NCBI RefSeq assembly: GCF_006716485.1
Contig: NZ_VFPD01000003.1
Location: forward strand, 391,616 to 455,615
DNA from: Chryseobacterium aquifrigidense
Lineage (GTDB): Bacteria; Bacteroidota; Bacteroidia; Flavobacteriales; Weeksellaceae
Length of the DNA: 64,000 nt
Direction: 5' to 3'
Within the stretch, counting starts at the first letter, position 1. Each line of letters starts with the position of its first letter. A model generated the notes under the pieces. The model was given only the letters and a program-made list of their open reading frames with translations. It did not search any database and had not been told where the DNA came from. A program made the translations under genes and the position numbers. Below, piece by piece: positions 32,317-41,881 of this stretch.

Positions 32317-32422
32317 GCCTGAATGAAAAACTATACCTGAGAATTTTATTTTATAACATATTTATATAGTGTCTGTTACATAAATTTTGTTATCTTTAAT
32401 ACCAAACACAAACACAAAGCAT

Positions 32423-34348
32423 ATGAAAACCGAGTCAAAGACCAAAGGATCTTCTTTCCGTCCATCTCAGAATGCAGACGGGATATCCGAGAATCATCAT
32501 GCAGGCATCAACCGGCTTGTCAAATTATCACTGGTTGTAGAAGGTAAAATTATTAAGTACTATAAACATTTCACCCTTAAACAAAAAGCGGGTCACCACC
32601 ACGAATTTAATCTTATTCTTGCTCACGATGCGTTGGGAGACCGGCAGAGCCATACCCTTGCAGAAGCCAACAAATTTCTGGGAAAACGCTTTACAGCTGT
32701 GATTTCCTACAAAGATATTGAGAAAAGTCCGGAAAGGAATTTTGTCGGGATCATTACGAAAGTAGGATTCAGTCAGGAAAAAATGAGTCTGGGAAATATT
32801 GTGCTTTCCGGATACAGCCCGACGATCTTACTGGACGGTGCTCCCCATATTCAGAGCTTTGGCGGCAGCCAGCCTGTTAATATGGGTATCATAGCCAAAG
32901 AAGTAATACAACAGGGAATAGATAAAGAACGGTTTGATATAAGAATCGATACCAATGATTATTCCCAGATCATTTACAGCAGCCAGTATAACGAAACCCA
33001 TTACAATTATCTGTCGAGAATGGCAGAAGCTTATGGGGAACAATTTTATTATGATGGTGAAGTCTTGCATTTTGGAAAACTTCCTCCACAGAATAAACCT
33101 ATAAAACTATTATATGGAAGCAATGCTGATAACATAAGGGTAGAGCTCAAAGCGGCTCACACAAAACCTCAGTATTATGGCTATAACAGCAGTAAACATG
33201 AAAAACTGACTTCCGGTGAAACTCCGGTTGACCATTTAAGTGATTTAGCCCGTACAGCATATACGCATAACGATAAAATATATAAAACCCCGGCACTGCA
33301 GGTTGCACCTATCAAAGCAACAACGCACCTGGATGTGGAGCATTCTCAAAGAAGTGCATCAGGAAGTGAAGCGGTTAATGTATTTTCGGTTTCCGGATCT
33401 ACAACCGTTCCTTTTTTGCATCCCGGATGTATTGCGGATATTCATATGAGAAAACCGGACAGCAGTGAAACATCTTATTTCACGAAGGTGATGGTAACAG
33501 AAGCGGTTCATGAAATTGATACGATCGGACATTACACAGGAACTTTCGAATCCATTGCCGCAGACACAGGTTTTCTGCCCAAACCGGAATTTACGGTACC
33601 GGCTGCCCAGCCACAGATTGCAACAGTAATTTCCAATACTGATCCGGAAGGACAGGGAAGAGTTCAGGTAAGATTCGACTGGCAGATGAATGATACTACT
33701 CATTTTATCCGGGTAATGAGTCCTGATGCCGGAGGAACCGATCAGATCACGCAAAACCGTGGTTATGTAGCCATTCCGGAAGTAGGAGATCAGGTGATGG
33801 TTAATTTCGTTCATAGCCATCCGGACAGACCCTTCGTGATGGGAGGAATGTTCCATGGAGGAATAGGACTTGGCGGTGGAGCAGACAACCGGGTAAAATC
33901 TATACAAACACGAAGCGGCCACAGAATCGTTTTCACAGAAGATGAAAGTATCATTATTACAGATAAGAGCGGCAATGAGATCCATCTGGATACGACGGGC
34001 AGTAATATCAATATCACGGCACCGGAAACCATGACCCTGAACTGTAAGAATATGAACATCAATGTAGGTGAAAATATGACTACGACGGTGGGAATGAATA
34101 AGTCTGATAGTGTTTCAATGAATTATACGGAAAGCGTGGGAATGATGAAAAATCTTTCTGTAGGCGCTAATTTCATGACGAATGTTGTGGGTAGTTTAAT
34201 GGAATTTGTTAAAGGAAATAGAGAATCCAAAGCAAAAGAAGTAAAAGAAAATTCTAAAAGAAGAGAAATTATTTCTCAGGAGAATAATGATATTCATGCA
34301 CAGAATCAGTTTAATAATAATAGTGGTGAAAATTCAAAAATGCATTAA
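32423..34348 (+). CDS. vgrG: T6SS spike protein VgrG, copy 1
   Basis: A 641-residue VgrG (TssI). Order: gp27-like N-terminal hub (residues 30-370; LSLVVEGKIIKYYKHFTL, SQYNETHYNYLSRMAEAYGEQ broken as usual, FYYDGEVLHFG), the OB-fold/gp5 base (ATVISNTDPEGQGRVQVRF, YVAIPEVGDQVMVNF), then RPFVMGGMFHGG and a C-terminal beta-helix stretch (NINITAPETMTLNCKNMNINV) forming the needle. The last 60 residues are hydrophilic and charged (KGNRESKAKEVKENSKRRE), a probable cargo adaptor tail. ATG 32423 is preferred to an in-frame 32387. It is followed after 3 bases by a probable effector gene. Confidence 0.92.
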   Translation: MKTESKTKGSSFRPSQNADGISENHHAGINRLVKLSLVVEGKIIKYYKHFTLKQKAGHHHEFNLILAHDALGDRQSHTLAEANKFLGKRFTAVISYKDIEKSPERNFVGIITKVGFSQEKMSLGNIVLSGYSPTILLDGAPHIQSFGGSQPVNMGIIAKEVIQQGIDKERFDIRIDTNDYSQIIYSSQYNETHYNYLSRMAEAYGEQFYYDGEVLHFGKLPPQNKPIKLLYGSNADNIRVELKAAHTKPQYYGYNSSKHEKLTSGETPVDHLSDLARTAYTHNDKIYKTPALQVAPIKATTHLDVEHSQRSASGSEAVNVFSVSGSTTVPFLHPGCIADIHMRKPDSSETSYFTKVMVTEAVHEIDTIGHYTGTFESIAADTGFLPKPEFTVPAAQPQIATVISNTDPEGQGRVQVRFDWQMNDTTHFIRVMSPDAGGTDQITQNRGYVAIPEVGDQVMVNFVHSHPDRPFVMGGMFHGGIGLGGGADNRVKSIQTRSGHRIVFTEDESIIITDKSGNEIHLDTTGSNINITAPETMTLNCKNMNINVGENMTTTVGMNKSDSVSMNYTESVGMMKNLSVGANFMTNVVGSLMEFVKGNRESKAKEVKENSKRREIISQENNDIHAQNQFNNNSGENSKMH

Positions 34349-34351
34349 ATC

Positions 34352-35755
34352 ATGTCTATTATACGAATTACTGAAGGTGAAAATATTACAGCAATAGAAC
34401 AAAATTGGACAGTTTTTACTGACCATTTTGAAGCGTATGCAGGAAATAATAGCCATTTTACAGCTAAAAATGGTACATTTATCGGTGAACCTAAAAAAGA
34501 TAGGTCAGAAGAAAAAAAATATTTTGTAGAAGGAAAATGGTATTCAGATGCCGAAGGTAAAAATCTAATAACCCAGGCTGCTATAGGCCAGGTTGTATAT
34601 TTTCATATAAAAACGCAAAATATTACAGATCCTGATGCAAAAGTAACCTTACAATTATATGATGACGATGGAGGGCTTGGGGGAGAACCTGATCCAATAA
34701 ATGTAAGAGAAGTTAAAGAGGATGGAAGTCCGGGTGCTCTGGTTACTGAGAAACAGGTAATCAATAATAAAATTGTCTATAATCTCACTTTAAGTGATGG
34801 CTTGGCAAGTTTTATTGAAAATGATTTTGGAGATAATATTGAGCTTTATTTTGAGTGCAGCTATAAAGAAGATTTAAATATTAAGCTTCCATTAACATCT
34901 GATTTTTATCTTAATGTTGAAATCTGCGATAAAAATGTAGTGCAAAGCTTCAATAATAGACAATATGGAAGTTGTGATTTTTATCGTTTTAGGTATGATG
35001 ATTTCATGCGTCGTCATAAACATTGTGGACATACTCCTCCTGTATATTATTTTGGTGAGATGAGAGAACTGAGTTTCTGGAGTGCAATAGATGATATCAA
35101 AGAATGGTGGACCCCAAGTCTCACTGAAGAAATGAAGCAAGTAAGTATTTCGGTAAATGAGGTAGAAAAACAGGGGAATAAGTATAAACCTGTTCCTTCA
35201 AGCAGTTATGGATTTAAATATTGCACTCGTTTTTCTAGAATTCTTATGCCTAAGCTAACTTCACGCGGTAAAGCATGGCTTACAGAAGCCAGATATAAGC
35301 TGCAGGAATATATGGAAAAAGGTGTCATTGACAAAAATTATATAGCAACATACGATACAGTTTTGCCTGAAGGATTAGAAGATAATTTCAACGATCATTT
35401 TAAACCCACTTTATTTGAAAGAATTCAATACAGGAATGATCCCCGAAAATTAGAAGAAATTAAAAAGAATAATATAGAAAAATATTATACTGATATAGAG
35501 ATAGATAATAAACGTTTTCAGGAATTTGCATTTGCTACCCATCCAGATGCTTATGACCCACTAAAAATGAGATATTTGCCAGCGGATGATTTATTAAAGG
35601 TAATGTCTACACCAGATATGAAAGAATGGTTGGGAGCTGCCACATGGAAACAAGCATTAATTATGGCAAGAAATTTAGATTATCGTGAAATAACTGAAGT
35701 GACTTTAGAACGATTTTTCAAAAAATACGTATTAGGAAATGATGAATTTAAATAA
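34352..35755 (+). CDS. Candidate T6SS effector linked to VgrG1
   Basis: A 467-residue protein without signal peptide or transmembrane segment. It does not match a toxin family I can name. An N-terminal part (residues 1-190) looks like a strand-rich adaptor: IRITEGENITAIEQNWTVF, DHFEAYAGNNSHFTAK, and DPDAKVTLQLYDDDGG. The C-terminal half has a YCTRFSRILMPKLTSRGKAW segment and FAFATHPDAYDPLKMRYL, then WLGAATWKQALIM; these blocks look like a compact enzymatic domain with conserved His, Asp and Tyr. It begins 3 bases after vgrG and its end overlaps the next gene, a lipoprotein, by 17 bases. That order (VgrG, cargo, lipoprotein) is typical for an effector and its immunity protein, acting in the prey periplasm. 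Confidence 0.6.
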   Translation: MSIIRITEGENITAIEQNWTVFTDHFEAYAGNNSHFTAKNGTFIGEPKKDRSEEKKYFVEGKWYSDAEGKNLITQAAIGQVVYFHIKTQNITDPDAKVTLQLYDDDGGLGGEPDPINVREVKEDGSPGALVTEKQVINNKIVYNLTLSDGLASFIENDFGDNIELYFECSYKEDLNIKLPLTSDFYLNVEICDKNVVQSFNNRQYGSCDFYRFRYDDFMRRHKHCGHTPPVYYFGEMRELSFWSAIDDIKEWWTPSLTEEMKQVSISVNEVEKQGNKYKPVPSSSYGFKYCTRFSRILMPKLTSRGKAWLTEARYKLQEYMEKGVIDKNYIATYDTVLPEGLEDNFNDHFKPTLFERIQYRNDPRKLEEIKKNNIEKYYTDIEIDNKRFQEFAFATHPDAYDPLKMRYLPADDLLKVMSTPDMKEWLGAATWKQALIMARNLDYREITEVTLERFFKKYVLGNDEFK

Positions 35756-36803
35756 TATAAGAAAGATAATTTGTATTATACTTTTAATCAGTATTAATTA
35801 TGGATGTTCACAAAACACAAAGCTAGGGCAAATGAAATGGATCTCAAAATATGACTTTTTTGATTTGTATAAAAAGAATGTAAGTAATGGAAATTTTGGT
35901 CCTGAAACTGGTCTAAAATTAACAATTTTAAAATTTTTGAATGAAAATACTATTCTTTTGGCAGGAAGTAAAGACTTACATAGTTTCTACAATAAACCGG
36001 GATATTCCGCTGTAGTATTTATTTCAACAGATAAAGGAAAGAGTTATCAGGAAATTGCTTTTCCGGAAGAAACCGTAAAATTTATTACTCCTTCAGAAAA
36101 ATATACTTTAATTGAGACAGGTAGCGGTGGTAATAGCCAATCTGGGAAAGTAGTGCTTTATCTCATGAATAATCATACGTTAGAATATAAAAAAATTGAT
36201 GAATATTCTTCTAAATCTAAAATTATGTATTCGCAGTTTAATGGTGAAAATGTTGTTTATTCAGAAAATGATAATCAAAAAATAGTAAATTTTCTGACAA
36301 AAGAAGAAATCGAATTACCGGATTATTTGAAAAAAACACCTTTTATTCTGAAAAAAGATAATACAGTCACTTCTTTATTGAAAGATGAAATACAAGAATA
36401 TAATTTAAAAACCAAACAGCAAAGAGTCATCAAAAAATTAAAAAGTAATTATGATGTTCTGTATTATGAAAATGAGGAATATTTATTAGGAAAGTCTGGC
36501 AGATTTAAAACTGAAATGACAATTTATAATCAGAATGAAGGAGAGCTATTTGTGGAGAATGAAAAAACAATAGAGTATTACCGCTACAGAAATTTCGCTT
36601 GCTATTTCAAAGAAACCCGTCCTTATGTTACATTCTATTATTCTTATGATTATGGTAGAACGTGGAATGAATATCATGCAAAAGATTTTTTTACAACTAC
36701 TATTCCTAAAGGCTTCTATAAAGATCAGCTTATTGTTTTGGATGTAGCATTTTATGATAAGAATGATAATAGCCACATTATTGTAGGAGAGTTTCAGAAA
36801 TAG
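35739..36803 (+). CDS. Candidate immunity lipoprotein with Asp-box-like repeats
   Basis: A 354-residue lipoprotein: leader KIICIILLISINYGC gives a lipobox Cys at about residue 23. The mature part resembles a beta-propeller of the sialidase or BNR type; Asp-box-like motifs are ISTDKGKSYQE and YSYDYGRTWNE. Its start lies inside the end of the candidate effector gene, so translation is coupled. A periplasm- or outer-membrane-facing lipoprotein next to a T6SS cargo gene is a typical place for immunity. It lacks recognised immunity family motifs. The gene and its neighbours are visibly more AT-rich than the core T6SS genes. Confidence 0.6.
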   Translation: MMNLNNIRKIICIILLISINYGCSQNTKLGQMKWISKYDFFDLYKKNVSNGNFGPETGLKLTILKFLNENTILLAGSKDLHSFYNKPGYSAVVFISTDKGKSYQEIAFPEETVKFITPSEKYTLIETGSGGNSQSGKVVLYLMNNHTLEYKKIDEYSSKSKIMYSQFNGENVVYSENDNQKIVNFLTKEEIELPDYLKKTPFILKKDNTVTSLLKDEIQEYNLKTKQQRVIKKLKSNYDVLYYENEEYLLGKSGRFKTEMTIYNQNEGELFVENEKTIEYYRYRNFACYFKETRPYVTFYYSYDYGRTWNEYHAKDFFTTTIPKGFYKDQLIVLDVAFYDKNDNSHIIVGEFQK

Positions 36804-36830
36804 AATATTTCATATGTAGTGTTAATAATT

Positions 36831-37229
36831 ATGAAAGAATTAATTTACATCGTATCGATATGTAGTTTATTTTCATTGTTAGGATGCAAAAGTAAAGAGC
36901 AAAAATTTTTGGATAATCATAAAGTAATTCTTTCTGAGACTAAGGAAGCAGAAGATTTCATTAATACTGCAAACATAAAACCTGAAGAAGCAAAGCAGAT
37001 TCAAGCAGATTTTGCTATAAAAAATAATAAGAAACCTGAATCTTATAACTTCTTTATAATAGACAATAATTATGTTTTTACCTCTTATTTTCATCCGAAA
37101 GTTCCAGAAGCTTCAACAAGTGGAATATGGGTAGATAGTAAAACGGGGATTGCAAAATATATGGAAACTGGAGTATGGTTAAGAGCTTACCAACCTTATC
37201 TTGAAAATGGTGAATCCTATCCTTTTTAA
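36831..37229 (+). CDS. Small lipoprotein after the candidate immunity gene
   Basis: A 132-residue lipoprotein (leader ELIYIVSICSLFSLLGC; lipobox Cys about residue 19). The mature part is charged (KSKEQKFLDNHKVILSETKEA, PEEAKQIQADFAIK) and has YFHPKVPEASTSGIWVDSKTG, which looks like a strand pair ending in an aromatic patch. No family recognised. It follows the previous lipoprotein by 27 bases and shares its AT-rich composition. It could be a second immunity protein or a duplicate defence module part; the start at 36831 is the ATG placing the lipobox correctly. Confidence 0.55.
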   Translation: MKELIYIVSICSLFSLLGCKSKEQKFLDNHKVILSETKEAEDFINTANIKPEEAKQIQADFAIKNNKKPESYNFFIIDNNYVFTSYFHPKVPEASTSGIWVDSKTGIAKYMETGVWLRAYQPYLENGESYPF

Positions 37230-37498
37230 TAAAAACTTAACCATACTATTCAAGTAGGGGAGTAATTTGCCATAAAAATGGACCTTCAAAATCAGTCTTA
37301 AAACAAAAAAACATGCTTCTTACTTCTCTAATTGAAGAATTAACTATCTTTATATCGTTTAGAATAAAATAGTTAATTTTAGCTTCACAAAAAGAACAAA
37401 TTTTTATGCTTTGGTAAAAAGTGTGAATAATATAGATTAAAACCATCAAATCTGCGTAATAAACAGAACGCAAATATATTAATATAAGAAAATTATAA
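37230..37498. other. AT-rich gap before clpV
   Basis: About 270 bases without a supported gene or clean promoter element. It marks the boundary between the AT-rich cargo module and core genes. Confidence 0.35.
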
Positions 37499-39997
37499 AT
37501 GGGAGTACTAGTAACCAACGAAACAGTAAAGCAACTATTTCACATTGCTCAGTCGATAGCGAAGGAAAATTATAATGGAACTTATGGAGGCCCGCATATT
37601 TTGCAGGCTTTAATGCATAAAGATATCGGACTTAATGAATTCCTGAAAAGTATAGATAAAGACCCGGGCTATTTCTACGAATGGGCAGATGTCCGTATCG
37701 AAGAATATCCGAAAACCAACCACCTTCCCGATGAGGTTGGTCAGGATGATGCCATAGATACCCTTATTGAAGAAGCTGATGATATCCGGTTAAAATTAGG
37801 GCTGGACGAAATTACTCCAATTTGTATCCTTACCGCCATTGTAAAGCCACAGGTGGTATTCTCACTTCAGCAGCTGAAATCACTTCCGCTGAGAGAACAT
37901 GAGATATTCAATCTGTACAGAAAGGATACTCCGTTTACCGTTTCAGAAGACGGAAATTTCTCATCACTGTTTTCAAATGGTTCAGCAGATTATTCCGATG
38001 CTTCCTTTCCTTCCATTAAAAGCTATTGTGTAGACAGAACAGCACAGGCAAGAAAAGGAGAAATCGAAAATATTATCGGTAGAGATAAAGAACTCAGAAT
38101 GCTGGTAGAAATCCTTTGCCGTAGAAGCAAACCGAATGTGATCATCATCGGAGAGCCGGGAGTAGGAAAAACAGCTTTGGTAGAAGGTTTTGCAACAGAA
38201 ATTATTAAAGGAAATGTTCCTGAAATGCTTAAAAACGGTACCCTTTTAGAACTGGACACCGGAGCATTACTGGCAGGAACTTCTTATAAAGGCGAAATTG
38301 AAGACCGCCTGAAAAAAGTCATTAATGAATGTAAGAAAATTGAAAAAGCCATTCTCTTCATTGATGAAATTCATACCCTTTTAGACCCGAAAGGAAGCAT
38401 CGGAAACGTTGCCAATCTTTTGAAACCTGAGCTTGCCAGAGGTGAAATTACCGTAATCGGAGCTACCACTCAGGAAGAATACAGAAAAATTATTGAGCCG
38501 GAACAGGCTTTTAACCGCCGCTTTGAAGTGTTAACCGTTCTTGAACCGGATGAGAAAACCTGTGTCAAAATGATAGATGTACTCCTTGAAGGATACAAAA
38601 AGCACCACGGTATTGAAGTGGAAAAAACAGCCCTTCCGGAATGTGTACGTCTTGCCAAAAGATATGCAAAAGGTAAAAAATTGCCGGACGCCGCTATTGA
38701 CTTACTAGACAGAACAATGGCCGCCATCAAAATGCTTGATGAATTATCAGAAAAAGAACTGAACAGCTGGAAAGAAAGCTATGATAATATTTTAAAAGAA
38801 GAATATGCAGACAGTAAAGATAAAGCAGATGAACTGATCTGGACTTATAACCTGTTGAGAGATAAGATAAGTCCGATTTTGTGGGGTTCACTGAGTGAGC
38901 AGCCATCGATTGACAATTCTATGCCTGTAGATCAGATTCAGAAGATTATTGAAGATACCTACGCAGAACTTTTACAGCATGCCGCCAAAAAAAGAGAAAA
39001 AGTAGACCGATTGGAGCTTGCTGCTGTAATGGCTGCCAAAACCAATATCCCGATCGGAAAAATTCAGGCTCAGGAAAAAGAAAAACTTCTGAATATGGAA
39101 TCTCTTCTGTTGAACAGAGTCGTAGGACAGGATCATGCATTAAAAATCCTTTCTGATGCTATTGTTGAAAACCGAAGCGGATTAAATAAACCGGGACAGC
39201 CCATCGGATCATTCTTCCTTCTGGGACCTACCGGAACCGGGAAAACTGAGCTGGCAAAATCAATGGCAGAATTACTTTTCAATGATGAGAAAGCAATGGT
39301 ACGCTTTGATATGTCAGAATTTAAAGAAGAACATTCCGCAGCTTTGCTATACGGGGCGCCTCCGGGATATGTAGGATACGAAGAAGGAGGTATGCTTGTT
39401 AATAAAATCAGACAGCAGCCTTATACCGTTGTATTATTTGATGAAATTGAAAAAGCCCATCATTCAGTTTTTGACGTATTCCTTCAGATTATGGACGAAG
39501 GAAAAGTGCATGATAAATTAGGGAAAGAAGGAGATTTCAGCAATGCATTGATCCTGTTTACCTCCAATATCGGAAGTGAAGAAATTGTAAAACAGTTTGA
39601 AGAAGGAAAAATTCCGGAATCATCTTCACTGATGCAGATTATGTCAAACTCCGGACGGTTCAGACCTGAGTTCCTGGCAAGAATCACAGAGATTATTCCT
39701 TTTGCACCGATCACAGAATCTATTGCGGAAAGAATCTTTAATATTCAGTTGAAATCACTTCATACTTCATTAACAAGATTGGGAATTGCTTTAAAAATTA
39801 GCGATGAAGCAGTGAAGAATCTCGCATTGGGAGGATTCAGCAGCAAATATGGAGCGAGACAGATCTCTGGAGTAATCCGTGCACAGCTTGCAAGACCAAT
39901 CTCTAAAATGATTGTCAGAGAAGAAGTAAAATCCGGCCAGACCATTCATGTAGATTGGAATAAAGACGAAGAAAAATTAAGCTGGAACGTAGAGTAA
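37499..39997 (+). CDS. clpV: T6SS AAA+ disassembly ATPase TssH/ClpV
   Basis: An 832-residue ClpB-like double AAA+ protein. N-terminal Clp repeat domain (residues 1-150; ETVKQLFHIAQSIAKEN), first Walker A GEPGVGKTALVEG (about 219-231) and Walker B ILFIDEIHTLL, a shortened middle region, then the second Walker A GPTGTGKTELAKS and VVLFDEIEKAHH (Walker B). ClpV recognises the contracted sheath and pulls TssC for recycling. The sheath genes themselves are not in this window. A lytic transglycosylase gene follows 63 bases downstream, so the two are probably co-expressed. Confidence 0.9.
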   Translation: MGVLVTNETVKQLFHIAQSIAKENYNGTYGGPHILQALMHKDIGLNEFLKSIDKDPGYFYEWADVRIEEYPKTNHLPDEVGQDDAIDTLIEEADDIRLKLGLDEITPICILTAIVKPQVVFSLQQLKSLPLREHEIFNLYRKDTPFTVSEDGNFSSLFSNGSADYSDASFPSIKSYCVDRTAQARKGEIENIIGRDKELRMLVEILCRRSKPNVIIIGEPGVGKTALVEGFATEIIKGNVPEMLKNGTLLELDTGALLAGTSYKGEIEDRLKKVINECKKIEKAILFIDEIHTLLDPKGSIGNVANLLKPELARGEITVIGATTQEEYRKIIEPEQAFNRRFEVLTVLEPDEKTCVKMIDVLLEGYKKHHGIEVEKTALPECVRLAKRYAKGKKLPDAAIDLLDRTMAAIKMLDELSEKELNSWKESYDNILKEEYADSKDKADELIWTYNLLRDKISPILWGSLSEQPSIDNSMPVDQIQKIIEDTYAELLQHAAKKREKVDRLELAAVMAAKTNIPIGKIQAQEKEKLLNMESLLLNRVVGQDHALKILSDAIVENRSGLNKPGQPIGSFFLLGPTGTGKTELAKSMAELLFNDEKAMVRFDMSEFKEEHSAALLYGAPPGYVGYEEGGMLVNKIRQQPYTVVLFDEIEKAHHSVFDVFLQIMDEGKVHDKLGKEGDFSNALILFTSNIGSEEIVKQFEEGKIPESSSLMQIMSNSGRFRPEFLARITEIIPFAPITESIAERIFNIQLKSLHTSLTRLGIALKISDEAVKNLALGGFSSKYGARQISGVIRAQLARPISKMIVREEVKSGQTIHVDWNKDEEKLSWNVE

Positions 39998-40060
39998 ATA
40001 TAAAGTAAAAAGGCAAATTTATTACCCGCTTTTACCCTTTTGCTTATAAATAAAATTAAA

Positions 40061-40924
40061 ATGAAAACAATTGTCAGAAATATCTTTACAGGTTTTCTAT
40101 TATTAGGATCCGTTATCATGATCAACGGACAGTTTCTTGCCGCTTCCGACACCTCGGAAAGCAGTGTGAAAAAGTATAAAGGTATCATTAATGCCAATAA
40201 AGATCTTGTAGAATTTATTGAACAATTACTCCTTCAGAAAGGGCTTCCCAAGCATTTGAGAAACCTGGCCCTGATAGAATCCCATTTTGACAGAAATATT
40301 ACCTCAGGAGCCGGAGCAGTAGGTATCTGGCAGTTTATGACATCACATGCCAACCAGTACGGACTTACAGAGCAGGGACGTACAGATATTTATAAAAGTA
40401 CTAAAACCGCTACGATTTCTTTAAGTAATCTTTATAAAAAGTACAATAATTGGGTGACTGTGGTGGCTGCCTATAACTGTGGTGAAGGAAATATTGCCAA
40501 AGCGATGGAAGCCGCAGGTTCTTCCCAATACCATGTGTTTTATAAATACCTTCCGGGAGAAACCATTAATCATGTGAAGAAATATCTTAATGCATGCTAT
40601 GCAACAGGAGAGCTTCAGAGTGTATTGAATAACTATAATTCTGCAAGACTCAACAAGATTTTCTTTGAAGGCGACCGTAAAGAGACTGCTGCTGCGCTTT
40701 CGGAAACGGAGATCAATGCAGGGTTCAACCTGAACATTGTTGCTGCTGAATTGAACGTTGATGTAGACAAAATCCTTGCCTGGAACCCCGGAATCGTGGA
40801 AGAACTCCAGAAAAAAGGAGAAAGCCCATTCTATCTTCCGGTGGATCTGATGCCAGATTTTCTTTTGAGAAAAAATAAAATATTGGTTCGCTCCATAAAA
40901 GAAGGCGGAAAAACTCAACAGTAA
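40061..40924 (+). CDS. Lytic transglycosylase (MltD-like) of the T6SS cluster
   Basis: A 287-residue secreted murein hydrolase. After a leader (TGFLLLGSVIMINGQFLA), the SLT domain shows NLALIESHFDRN with the catalytic Glu, SGAGAVGIWQFMTSHANQYGL and VAAYNCGEGNIAKAM, classic for family 1 transglycosylases (MltD type). The C-terminal part (FNLNIVAAELNVDVDKILAWN) resembles a LysM-like wall-binding fold. It would open the peptidoglycan locally so that the T6SS can assemble, a job normally done by a wall hydrolase in T6SS clusters. ATG 40061 gives the usual leader. Followed by a terminator. Confidence 0.86.
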   Translation: MKTIVRNIFTGFLLLGSVIMINGQFLAASDTSESSVKKYKGIINANKDLVEFIEQLLLQKGLPKHLRNLALIESHFDRNITSGAGAVGIWQFMTSHANQYGLTEQGRTDIYKSTKTATISLSNLYKKYNNWVTVVAAYNCGEGNIAKAMEAAGSSQYHVFYKYLPGETINHVKKYLNACYATGELQSVLNNYNSARLNKIFFEGDRKETAAALSETEINAGFNLNIVAAELNVDVDKILAWNPGIVEELQKKGESPFYLPVDLMPDFLLRKNKILVRSIKEGGKTQQ

Positions 40925-40942
40925 AATGATATCAATACCATA

Positions 40943-40973
40943 AAAAGCAATCAGTTAATCTGGTTGCTTTTCT
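40943..40973 (+). terminator. Terminator after the transglycosylase gene
   Basis: aaaagcaatcag (40943-40954) pairs with ctggttgctttt (40960-40971, one G-U), loop 5 nt. Confidence 0.8.
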
Positions 40974-41122
40974 TATTATGTGACCTGTTAAAATCAGCCA
41001 ATTTTTTATTAATAAACTCTTAATATTTCTCACTTAAGTGTAAAATTATTGTTTTTATCATTTGTTTTTAGTTAATTAAAAACCTTTGCTGATGAGGTTT
41101 TGAATGGATTTTTTAAATCCAT

Positions 41123-41161
41123 TGTCGTAGAATTACTACAAGAAATCGTAGAATTACTACA
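41123..41161. promoter_or_regulatory. Two 21-bp-phased palindromic operators before hcp copy 2
   Basis: Cores gtagaattac are centred at 41131.5 and 41152.5, 21 bp apart. The downstream centre is 57.5 bp before the -7 box, the same as in the other two copies. The right half of each site is TACTACA rather than TACGACA, so symmetry is weaker than in copy 3. Confidence 0.72.
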
Positions 41162-41209
41162 AATTTTCAGATTTCGATTCAAAAGCTTTTTTTAGCGGAA
41201 AAGAGCCTC

Positions 41210-41217
41210 TATATTTG
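41210..41217 (+). promoter_or_regulatory. -7 element of hcp copy 2
   Basis: TATATTTG, a perfect TAnnTTTG, 49 bases before ATG 41267. The flanking bases are nearly identical to copy 1. Confidence 0.7.
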
Positions 41218-41266
41218 CTAACACAATCACCAAATCACAAAATATTAACGATCAAAATTTACAATC

Positions 41267-41680
41267 ATGGCCGAAAGAAATTCAAGAGGAATCTTAAAAT
41301 TCAACAACGGAGAAGGACAAAAGCTGTTAAAAATGAACTACAGCGTATCAAGATCTACAGACGTTTCAGGACGTGTAGCATCAGATCCTTCTAATGCATT
41401 AATCAAGGTTACAGTAGAAGCTACTGAAAAATCAGACATCCTTGAAAGCTTACTAAACGGTAAATATAAACCCACAGTAGGAGAGATTACTTTCAACAAA
41501 TCTCACGAAGAAGGAACATTAATCACTTTGAAATGGGAAAACGGATACGTAATCCAGCACGAAGTAGACTTCGACGCAATCGACAGCAACAGTATGCTGA
41601 TCAGCTTCGTCATCAGTGCTGAAACAATTGATTATGGTACTGCTCAATTCGCTGGGCTATGGCCTTCAGCAGGTAAATAA
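41267..41680 (+). CDS. tssD: T6SSiii Hcp tube protein TssD, copy 2
   Basis: A 137-residue Hcp protein, differing from copy 1 at residues 89, 91 and 99 (Lys, Glu, Glu) and with a C-terminus of AQFAGLWPSAGK. The nucleotide sequences of the copies are close to identical in the first two thirds and drift in the last third, a pattern suggesting gene conversion or recent duplication. It precedes the second vgrG module after a terminator. It would provide inner-tube subunits or a VgrG2-specific tube end. Confidence 0.88.
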   Translation: MAERNSRGILKFNNGEGQKLLKMNYSVSRSTDVSGRVASDPSNALIKVTVEATEKSDILESLLNGKYKPTVGEITFNKSHEEGTLITLKWENGYVIQHEVDFDAIDSNSMLISFVISAETIDYGTAQFAGLWPSAGK

Positions 41681-41714
41681 GCCTATTCATCATCTTAGTA
41701 AAAATAAAATTGGT

Positions 41715-41755
41715 ACAGAACAGTACACTCATCCGGGTATACTGTTCTGTTTTTC
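41715..41755 (+). terminator. Terminator after hcp copy 2
   Basis: A perfect 11-bp stem (acagaacagta 41715-41725 / tactgttctgt 41740-41750) with a 14-nt loop and a T-run. Confidence 0.8.
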
Positions 41756-41881
41756 CGTTTAGAAGAATTCCGTAAATCATTTTAAAAAAAATGATTGATG
41801 CCCAAGTGATTCATCAACCTCTTATTTCTATGCTGCAAATATCAGCAGTTTATTGATTATTTAACTTAAATACAAAATGCT

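Noticed and set aside
33359..33985. A 208-codon minus-strand frame within vgrG copy 1
   Set aside because: Antisense to a firm VgrG domain; composition reflects the complementary codons.
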